The notes under the pieces were generated by a model. It saw nothing but the letters and a program-made list of their open reading frames with translations, did no database searches and was not told where the DNA came from. Position numbers and translations under genes: made by a program. A stretch of 6,226 nt of DNA from Desulfobacteraceae bacterium (lineage in GTDB: Bacteria; Desulfobacterota; Desulfobacteria; Desulfobacterales; Desulfobacteraceae): positions 1-6,226 of the forward strand of contig DAOWDR010000053.1 of NCBI GenBank assembly GCA_030638935.1. The letters are read 5' to 3'. This document shows, piece after piece, positions 1 to 5,213 of this stretch (its first letter is position 1; the number at the start of each line of letters is the position of its first letter).

Positions 1-296
1 GCAATCATCGCCAATACAAATATGAAGCTATAATTGAAAGGATTTGCAATATTTTTTGCATATTTGCCACCACTTTTGTTCAGATAGGCATTAGGGCTTG
101 AATAACCACTTTTGGCATTATTGTCATCCACAACCATTTGGTCTGAAAAGATATCCCAGACAATGCCGTCTAAAATTACAAATTGGGTGGATACACCGAT
201 GGGTTTGACCAATGCTACAGTTAATAAAAATACTATCCCAAGGGATACCCCACTTAATAACCAACCCCATTGATTTTGGTAAATAAAATTTTTCAT
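1..296 (-). CDS. YeeE/YedE-like membrane transporter, N-terminal part (runs off the left edge)
   Basis: The visible 98 residues begin MKNFIYQNQWGWLLSGVSLG. A first membrane segment lies at about residues 12-30, followed by KPIGVSTQF (31-39), which resembles the short Gly/Ser-rich motif of YeeE/YedE (DUF395) proteins. A polar loop rich in Asn, Asp, Lys and Tyr (about 51-86) comes next, and a second hydrophobic segment starts at about 87. Known YeeE/YedE members import thiosulfate or other sulfur compounds across the inner membrane; that role here is inferred from family resemblance alone. The ATG at 294-296 is preceded by AGGAGT (301-306), a strong ribosome binding site with good spacing, which supports this start. 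The gene lies 94 bp downstream of the PAS-LuxR gene on the same strand, with promoter-like DNA in the gap, so it may be a separate unit. The C-terminal part is outside the window. Another polytopic membrane family cannot be excluded. Confidence 0.72.
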   Translation of the reverse strand, partial: MKNFIYQNQWGWLLSGVSLGIVFLLTVALVKPIGVSTQFVILDGIVWDIFSDQMVVDDNNAKSGYSSPNAYLNKSGGKYAKNIANPFNYSFIFVLAMI

Positions 297-339
297 AAAC
301 ACTCCTATTTTTCTTTGTTTTAAAAAAACAATCACATTA

Positions 340-365
340 AAAATACAATACAAATTTCATGCCAA
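340..365 (-). promoter_or_regulatory. Putative promoter of the YeeE-like gene (sigma-54-like or sigma-70-like)
   Basis: Read on the minus strand, TTGGCATGAAATTTGTA (365 down to 349) fits the sigma-54 consensus YTGGCACGRNNNTTGCW at all but two specified positions, with the correct 10-bp interval after GG, but GT replaces the important GC at -12. The same DNA can be read as a sigma-70 promoter, TTGGCA (365-360), 18-bp spacer, TTTAAT (341-336), with one mismatch in each hexamer. Either reading places transcription start about 30-45 nt upstream of the ATG. No activator binding site was identified, so which sigma factor is used cannot be settled from the sequence. Confidence 0.35.
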
Positions 366-390
366 GATACCAGAATGCCAGGAGAAAAAA

Positions 391-1266
391 TTAGTATGGG
401 GTATTCAGGAATGTTCTCAAATTAATCTGCTTATTGGTGATGCCCACTTTTTTACGAATCCGTTTACGATAGAACTCAATGGTTTTTCCTGACAGATTCA
501 GGATCTGGGCGATATCCTTGGTGGTTTTTCCGTGCTTTACCAGATTGGCAACCTGGATTTCCGAAGGAGTCAGGTGTAAAAAGGCCAGGGGCAGGTTCTG
601 CAAAAATGGGGATACAATTTCATTGAGGGTGGATTCCATCATATCCAGACAATCTTTCTGGATATCATCCAAATGGGTCTTTTCCAGGCGTTGCACATAG
701 GGCAGCACAAGCTCCCGGACATTTAAGGACATTTGCTCTTCTAAGATATGCCGGTCCTGTTCCCTATTTTTAAGCAGCACCCGCAGGGCTGTATTCATAT
801 CTTCAAGACTCTTTGTTTTATACTCCAGGGCAATGGTTCTTTCTTTTACCCTCATCTCCAACAGGTCTTTCTCTTTTTTCTGTTTTGAAATATCGGTAAT
901 AACGGCAAAGCTGCCCTTGAACCGACCATGGGCATCGAAATAAGGGGTTGGGGTCATGAGGGTGTGCAGCTTTTTGCCATCTTTTTTATTCCAGACGATT
1001 TCATAGGAACTGCTCTCGCCTCTCCGCCGTTTGTCTAATTGGCTGTTAAGAATTTTCCGGTTCTCCTCATCTAAAAATTGGGTCACCCTATATCCCAGAA
1101 TCTCTTCTTTTGACCGTCCCCACATGCTGCAAAGCATTGCATTGGCATAGGTGGTCACCTGATTTTCATCAATTTCAGAAAGCCCGTCTCCCATGGTTTC
1201 CACCAGGGTTCTATACCTGGTTTCACTGATGGATAAGGCAGCTTCCCTGTTGTGTTTGATTTCCAT
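391..1266 (-). CDS. PAS domain-containing LuxR-family transcriptional regulator
   Basis: A 291-residue soluble protein. Residues about 12-130 form a PAS sensor domain with PAC-like ending (ETRYRTLVETMGDG at 16-28, W92NKKDG, and SFAVITDISKQKKEK at 119-133). A charged, probably coiled-coil linker covers about 130-180, and a helical segment about 180-228. Residues about 231-286 are a LuxR/GerE helix-turn-helix (LTPSEIQVANLVKHGKTTKD, then a recognition helix around S259-R271). There is no receiver domain, histidine kinase domain or membrane segment, so it probably senses a small cytoplasmic ligand or cofactor, or binds another protein, and then binds DNA; the ligand is unknown. It is the last gene of the minus-strand cluster, 18 bp after the DHH gene, with AGGA at 1271-1274 four bases before the ATG. 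It may regulate its own operon or the YeeE-like gene downstream; neither is shown by the sequence. Confidence 0.85.
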   Translation of the reverse strand: MEIKHNREAALSISETRYRTLVETMGDGLSEIDENQVTTYANAMLCSMWGRSKEEILGYRVTQFLDEENRKILNSQLDKRRRGESSSYEIVWNKKDGKKLHTLMTPTPYFDAHGRFKGSFAVITDISKQKKEKDLLEMRVKERTIALEYKTKSLEDMNTALRVLLKNREQDRHILEEQMSLNVRELVLPYVQRLEKTHLDDIQKDCLDMMESTLNEIVSPFLQNLPLAFLHLTPSEIQVANLVKHGKTTKDIAQILNLSGKTIEFYRKRIRKKVGITNKQINLRTFLNTPY

Positions 1267-1284
1267 GGTATCCTGCTCTAAATA

Positions 1285-2274
1285 TTATTGAATTTTTTTT
1301 CCTGCTGTTTTTTCAATTATAGAGACAACCCAGTCAGCCAGGGCTTTTTGATTCACCCGTTTAATCTCCCTGCGGATGAGTTTTAGATCAAGTTCGGCCC
1401 GGGCCATGGTCTTGTGGCCACCGGCAGAGCCGAATTTCCCAAAGGCCTCCTTGGCTGTATTTCCCGCTCCTTTTCTCAACCCGTCATTGCGCAGAATAAT
1501 GATCAGTTTTTTATCTATCACCCCGGAAATAATGCTCCAATTGACCCGGGCAATATTCAAAAAAAAATCTGCAACCACCACCAGGTCATCTGGTTTGGAA
1601 ACAATGCCAGCATGGAAAAAGGCCCGGTTGTTGATAACCTTTCTTTTTTTTATGGCATTGCCTAGAAAACCCATATTTTCCTCTGTCATCAATGTCCGTT
1701 CAACCTTTGTGACAAGATTCATGTCTGCAAACTTATACAGATACTGGAATGCCCGGATATCCCTGAAATTTGTCTGACGGGTGAAATCAGCTGTATCGGT
1801 TTTAATTCCCAGCATCAGGGCGGCGGAAAGTTTTGCCGAGGGTTTGATTTCCAATGTTTTTAAATATTCGGTCATAATGGTGGAGCAGGCCCCGAACCCG
1901 GGCCGGATATCTACATAACCGGCATTGTCACAGGAAAGGGGGTGATGATCAATGATTGCATCATAGGCAAACCTGGAAAAAGCCTCATTATGATCCGGTT
2001 GGGAATCAACCACCACAAACCTGTTAAAATCATTTTTGTCTACGGATTCCAGGGAGATAAGGCCGGACTCGGTATACTCAATCAGGGCCAGATTATCAGG
2101 ACGAGTTATCCTGTTGAAATGGGCAATGGAAATCTCTGACACCTTTCGCCAGAGAATTCGTTTGACTGCCATGGCAGAGGCAATGGCATCGGGATCTGCA
2201 TTGATCACAACAAGCACCCTGTCCCCCTTGGCAAACAGGCCTAAAAACAGATTTATCTTATCCAGGTTCCTCAT
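1285..2274 (-). CDS. DHH/DHHA1 family phosphoesterase (NrnA/RecJ-like)
   Basis: A 329-residue cytoplasmic protein with the layout of small DHH phosphoesterases such as NrnA (oligoribonuclease / pAp phosphatase). Motif I is INADPDAIAS (24-33), motif II is VVVDSQP with D90, motif III is the signature D109-H110-H111, and motif IV is GIKTDTADF with D160. The C-terminal DHHA1 domain ends in the glycine-rich substrate loop GSAGGHKTMARAEL (282-295). Family members use two metal ions, usually Mn2+, to cleave short oligonucleotides, cyclic dinucleotides or pAp; the substrate here is not predictable. The histidine that normally opens motif I (HxNPDxDA) is replaced by V23, although D27 and D29 of the D-x-D pair remain, so metal binding may be altered. 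The ATG at 2272-2274 directly follows the TAG of the membrane-protein gene, and GGAGAG within that gene's end serves as ribosome binding site, which indicates translational coupling. The length is normal for the family. Confidence 0.85.
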   Translation of the reverse strand: MRNLDKINLFLGLFAKGDRVLVVINADPDAIASAMAVKRILWRKVSEISIAHFNRITRPDNLALIEYTESGLISLESVDKNDFNRFVVVDSQPDHNEAFSRFAYDAIIDHHPLSCDNAGYVDIRPGFGACSTIMTEYLKTLEIKPSAKLSAALMLGIKTDTADFTRQTNFRDIRAFQYLYKFADMNLVTKVERTLMTEENMGFLGNAIKKRKVINNRAFFHAGIVSKPDDLVVVADFFLNIARVNWSIISGVIDKKLIIILRNDGLRKGAGNTAKEAFGKFGSAGGHKTMARAELDLKLIRREIKRVNQKALADWVVSIIEKTAGKKIQ

Positions 2275-2277
2275 CTA
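2272..2277 (-). other. Stop/start junction TAG-ATG (translational coupling)
   Basis: On the minus strand the TAG stop of the membrane-protein gene (2277-2275) is followed immediately by the ATG of the DHH gene (2274-2272) with no spacer. A GGAGAG motif about 10 bases before the ATG lies inside the upstream coding region. This arrangement is typical of genes translated in a coupled fashion, and so suggests matched amounts of the two proteins. Confidence 0.75.
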
Positions 2278-3390
2278 TTGACTCTCTCCATTGGCCCCTG
2301 CCTTTTTGCTGTTGCTGCTGAAAAACAGGGTAATGGTTATAAAGGCGTAACCGGCAATGGCCAGCAGTGCAAACCAGCCGTAGAAAACCCCCAGGGGAGC
2401 CAAAACAATGGCCGTAAGCCAATGGATGAAAATAACCGTGGGTGAATGCAGCTTAATTGGAAAATCATCAAACCTGCAGATCACGGCCAGGCCGCAGAGG
2501 TTCCAGCCGTAAAGGGAGGCAAAAACATGCATCTGAAGAAGCCATTTTACTTTTTCAGGGTTATAGTCATCTCCCATCTGGAGAAAAATATATAGGATAC
2601 CTGAGAGAGCGGTAAGAATCAGAAAACCTATACCTGAAGTTAAAAACAGCTTTTGCTGCATCTTGTCTGCAAAGGTTGAGTACAGGTAGAATACCGTAAC
2701 AACGGCTATGAACAGGGCAGTTGTTGCAAATATCTGGGGAATGAATTTTTCAAACAGGATAAAAATAAAAAAAATGATCACCCCCAGGGTAATGGTCCAG
2801 AAACAAAATTCCATAATGACTTTCCGGCCGGACCCTTCAATTTCTTTCAGCATTGAAAAAACAAGGGAAAGGGTGATCAGGGAAAGGGGAAAAGAGAAAC
2901 CCAGAAAAAAAGTATTCAGGGTCAATTTTTCCATGGTCACCCAATTGAAGTATTCGTTATTTAAAATCACCAGGGATGCCATTGCAATGCCTGTGGAAAG
3001 GCATAACAAAGAGGCCTGGTGAAATTTTTCGGACACGCTGACCTCTTTTTGAAAAAACTGAACAGGAAAAAGAGAAAATTTTTGAATTCTCACCTTTTCA
3101 ACTAATACATAAAGAACCAGAGAAACAAGTATGGTTAAGGGATACAATAAAAAAAAAGCAGAAAAGGCATAAATAAGTGAGCCCAGGAAAAAAAACCGTA
3201 TGGTTTTGGAAACCCTTACCTGTCCCTGGGTATAATACAATAAAATAGAGCCGCCCGTGCATAAATTAAACAAAAAAATATGCAGCCGTTCAAAGCTATA
3301 ATCCTGGGCTGGATAATATATATTGATGAACCCGAATGCCAGGGCTGTGATCATCAGAAAAGAAAACAAGGCTTTTAATTTATTATTCAT
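2275..3390 (-). CDS. Polytopic membrane protein of unknown function
   Basis: I do not recognise this 371-residue protein. It is strongly hydrophobic, with about 10-12 predicted membrane helices. Clear ones are near residues 7-26, 37-53, 65-97 (probably two), 126-143, about 160-185, about 193-215, about 220-240, about 250-275, 289-306 and 318-357 (two). A short polar C-terminal tail ends SNSKKAGANGESQ. Histidines in or beside helices (H37, H124, H288, H315, H323) and the segment HVFASLYGWNLCGL (288-301) faintly recall heme-binding membrane proteins such as heme-copper oxidase subunit I relatives, but the canonical ligand pattern was not found, so this is only a suggestion. No enzymatic or transporter signature was seen. 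It lies 46 bp after the SRPBCC-epimerase gene and abuts the DHH gene with no intervening base, so it is probably co-expressed with both. The ATG at 3388-3390 has only a weak GGA-type ribosome binding site. Confidence 0.8.
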   Translation of the reverse strand: MNNKLKALFSFLMITALAFGFINIYYPAQDYSFERLHIFLFNLCTGGSILLYYTQGQVRVSKTIRFFFLGSLIYAFSAFFLLYPLTILVSLVLYVLVEKVRIQKFSLFPVQFFQKEVSVSEKFHQASLLCLSTGIAMASLVILNNEYFNWVTMEKLTLNTFFLGFSFPLSLITLSLVFSMLKEIEGSGRKVIMEFCFWTITLGVIIFFIFILFEKFIPQIFATTALFIAVVTVFYLYSTFADKMQQKLFLTSGIGFLILTALSGILYIFLQMGDDYNPEKVKWLLQMHVFASLYGWNLCGLAVICRFDDFPIKLHSPTVIFIHWLTAIVLAPLGVFYGWFALLAIAGYAFITITLFFSSNSKKAGANGESQ

Positions 3391-3436
3391 TAGGTTATCC
3401 GTTTCAAATTATTCAGTGTATTGGGTTATTATTGCA

Positions 3437-4813
3437 TCACCTTCCCAGCATATCTTTCAATGCCGGGGTAATCTCATCATGCTCAAAGAGAAAGCCGCTT
3501 TCTAACAATTTTTCAGGAACCACCCTGGCAGAGGTCAAAAGGGTCTCCTTTCCCATATCCCCCCACAAGCCCATGGCCAACCACTTTGGAATCACAAAGA
3601 ATGCCGGCCTTGAAAATACCCGGCCAAGGGAACGGGTAAATTCTTTATTGGTCACGGGATTAGGGGCTGTCAGGTTCACAGGTCCTTTAATAGCCCTATT
3701 TTCCAGGATATAAAGGATACCGGCCAGGGCATCATCCATGCTGATCCAGCTCATGTACTGGTTGCCATGGGACAACCGGGTGCCAAGCCCCAGAGAAAAG
3801 GGCAAGATCATCCTGGATAGGGCGCCTCCTGCCGGAGTAAGGACCACCCCGATACGCAGCTGAACAGTACGGATACCTGCCGCTTTCGCCTTTAAAGAGG
3901 CAGCCTCCCACAGGTCACATACCGAGGAGATAAAAGAGTCCCCCCTTGTTTCATTTTCCGTGAGTACCCGATCTTTACCCTCTCCGTACAACCCGATGGC
4001 AGAGGAGGAAATAAAGATGGACGGTGGGTTGGCCATCTCACTTATTTTTTCAGCCAAAAGCGTGGTGGGCCGTACCCTTGAATCAATAATCAATTGTTTT
4101 TGCTTATCCGTCCATTTGCCCCGGGATATATCCACCCCGTTCAAATTAATCACAGCATCAATGGGGCCCGCTCTTTTGATATCCAAAATATTATTGTAGG
4201 GGTCCCAATAAAGTTCATCATCGCCCAGGTTTGACTGGTTTCTGACCAGGCGGATCACCTCGTGGCCGCAGGTTCGCAAAAAAGGCACCAGAATAGATCC
4301 TATGGTACCGCTTGCACCGGAAATTAGAATTCGTTGTTTTTTACCTTTATCTGCCCTTTCTTCCAGGTCATGCTTTAAGACCCGATGACGGTAATCAAAG
4401 ACCTTTGCCAATTGCTTTTTGGCATGGCCGTAAAAGGGAAGGCTTAAAAATCCCAGGGGCAGTTTATAGGCCACCCGGTCCTCCATAACAGACCTGTTTT
4501 TACCCTGGGCATGGAATAAATGAGTATGTTCCCATTTGCCAAAGGGCCCCTTTGTCTGTTGATCCCGAAAAAGTACATTTTCCTGGTAATCCATGTGTTC
4601 GGCTTCCCAGATCATGGGAATTTTAAACAAACGCATTTGAAACCGGATTTTCACGCCTTTATCGATTCCCCTGCCAATACGGGAAATCAGTTTAAGGGGT
4701 GCCCATGGCGGTGTCAGCCTCAGAATAGCCCCGTTCCTGGCATGCCATGCAAAAAGTTGTTCAACCGGCACATTAATGGTGGTTTTTTTTGTATACATCC
4801 GGTCTTTCATCAT
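3437..4813 (-). CDS. SRPBCC domain - TIGR01777/YfcH-type epimerase fusion
   Basis: A 458-residue two-domain protein. Residues about 1-150 form an SRPBCC/START-like ligand-binding domain (TTINVPVEQLFAWHAR near the start, GPFGKWEHTHLF at 89-100). Residues about 160-455 form an NAD(P)-dependent epimerase of the extended SDR class: the Rossmann loop is GASGTIG (166-172), followed by INLNGVDISRGKWT (222-235), SRVRPTTLL (245-253), SSSAIGLYG (269-277) with the Y276 region, and a C-terminal DUF1731-like end PEKLLESGF. The family resembles E. coli YfcH; its physiological reaction is unknown, and the fused SRPBCC domain suggests a hydrophobic ligand. It is the first gene of the minus-strand cluster, facing the rubredoxin operon across a 219-bp gap. 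Two tandem ATGs occur (4811-4813 and 4808-4810); the purine-rich AAGAGA just upstream is better spaced for the second, so the true start may be one codon shorter. Length and motifs look intact. Confidence 0.88.
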   Translation of the reverse strand: MMKDRMYTKKTTINVPVEQLFAWHARNGAILRLTPPWAPLKLISRIGRGIDKGVKIRFQMRLFKIPMIWEAEHMDYQENVLFRDQQTKGPFGKWEHTHLFHAQGKNRSVMEDRVAYKLPLGFLSLPFYGHAKKQLAKVFDYRHRVLKHDLEERADKGKKQRILISGASGTIGSILVPFLRTCGHEVIRLVRNQSNLGDDELYWDPYNNILDIKRAGPIDAVINLNGVDISRGKWTDKQKQLIIDSRVRPTTLLAEKISEMANPPSIFISSSAIGLYGEGKDRVLTENETRGDSFISSVCDLWEAASLKAKAAGIRTVQLRIGVVLTPAGGALSRMILPFSLGLGTRLSHGNQYMSWISMDDALAGILYILENRAIKGPVNLTAPNPVTNKEFTRSLGRVFSRPAFFVIPKWLAMGLWGDMGKETLLTSARVVPEKLLESGFLFEHDEITPALKDMLGR

Positions 4814-4914
4814 ATCTCTTTTATTAAATGATTCATTGATTTTGAAGCTCTTATACTATAATAATACCAATCAAGTTGAAACCCTTTTTATCATCCATCT
4901 TAGGCTCTCATTGT

Positions 4915-4927
4915 AAGGCACGGCCTT
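4915..4927. repeat. Small inverted repeat AAGGC-ACG-GCCTT
   Basis: A perfect 5-bp inverted repeat with a 3-base centre lies in the middle of the divergent intergenic region. It is too short to be a convincing terminator and has no following T-run on either strand. It could be a protein-binding half-site pair or chance. Confidence 0.3.
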
Positions 4928-4930
4928 TGC

Positions 4931-4970
4931 ATTAGAAGTAATTAGATTTGAATTAGAAGTTTAATTGAAA
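4931..4970 (+). repeat. Helically phased ATTAGA direct repeats upstream of rubredoxin
   Basis: ATTAGA occurs at 4931-4936, 4941-4946 and 4952-4957, and the related AATTGA at 4964-4969. The intervals are 10, 11 and 12 bp, so all copies face roughly the same side of the helix. A longer unit, ATTAGAAGT, is repeated exactly 21 bp apart (4931-4939 and 4952-4960). Tandem sites about one helical turn apart are typical of cooperative regulators such as OmpR-family response regulators, but the binding protein here is unknown. The array ends about 60 bp before the rubredoxin ATG. Confidence 0.5.
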
Positions 4971-5032
4971 CAGGCAATACAATTTAAGTTGATATAGATT
5001 TATTAATTTTTTTTAACTTTTTGGAGGATATT

Positions 5033-5194
5033 ATGACTAAATATGAATGCCCCTGCGGATATGTATATGACCCTGCTGAAGGAGACCCTGATAATGGCGT
5101 GGATGCCGGCACTTCATGGGATGATCTTCCCGAAGATTGGGTCTGCCCCCTTTGTGGCGCTGCCCAGGAAGATTTTGAAAAACTGGATGATTAG
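5033..5194 (+). CDS. Rubredoxin with shortened CxC first metal-binding loop
   Basis: A 53-residue cytoplasmic electron carrier. MTKYECPCGYVYDPAEGD opens the protein, the central rubredoxin signature PDNGVDAGTSWDDLPEDW follows, and the second iron-binding loop is CPLCG (C38, C41). Four cysteines (C6, C8, C38, C41) should hold a single Fe; aromatic residues Y4, Y10, Y12, W29, W36 and F48 match the usual core. The oddity is that the first loop is C6-P-C8-G instead of the usual C-x-x-C-G, a one-residue shortening, while everything after it aligns normally. The ATG is supported by GGAGG at 5023-5027, five bases upstream. It is the first gene of a plus-strand pair, 19 bp before the flavodiiron protein, which it most likely reduces. 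Length is normal for rubredoxin. The identification is secure; the effect of the short loop on redox potential is unknown. Confidence 0.93.
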   Translation: MTKYECPCGYVYDPAEGDPDNGVDAGTSWDDLPEDWVCPLCGAAQEDFEKLDD

Positions 5195-5213
5195 ATTTTA
5201 AAGAGGTGAATAC

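Larger units (their letters stand above)
4814..5032. promoter_or_regulatory. Divergent intergenic regulatory region
   Basis: This 219-bp AT-rich gap separates the heads of two divergent operons and must contain both promoters. On the minus strand a TATAGT-type -10 candidate lies at 4855-4860, but no convincing -35 stands at the right distance. On the plus strand TTGAAA (4965-4970) is a possible -35, followed at 18 bp by only a weak -10 (TTGATA, 4989-4994). A less AT-rich patch at about 4880-4930 contains a small perfect dyad, and phased ATTAGA repeats follow at 4931-4970. No small gene or structured RNA was recognised. Confidence 0.55.

Noticed and set aside
297..390. Rho-independent terminator after the PAS-LuxR gene
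   Set aside because: The repeated GGCAT elements are direct, not inverted, so they form no GC-rich stem; the only dyad is A/T-only and lies in the next gene's leader.
1285..1310. T-run near the end of the DHH gene as a possible terminator
   Set aside because: The run is on the plus strand, which has no gene ending there, and no stem precedes it; on the coding strand it is just Lys codons and the stop.
1376..1777. Plus-strand open frame of 133 codons opposite the DHH gene
   Set aside because: Its sequence is low in recognisable features and lies opposite the conserved DHHA1 region; a shadow frame.
4814..5032. Riboswitch or small RNA in the divergent intergenic region
   Set aside because: No extended stem structures or known conserved cores were seen; only one 5-bp dyad and AT-rich repeats.
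5033..5194. Frameshift or broken rubredoxin as the reason for the C-x-C loop
   Set aside because: The frame is open from a strong ribosome binding site to the stop, and everything after the loop aligns in frame; only a whole-codon loss would explain it, which is not a typical sequencing error.
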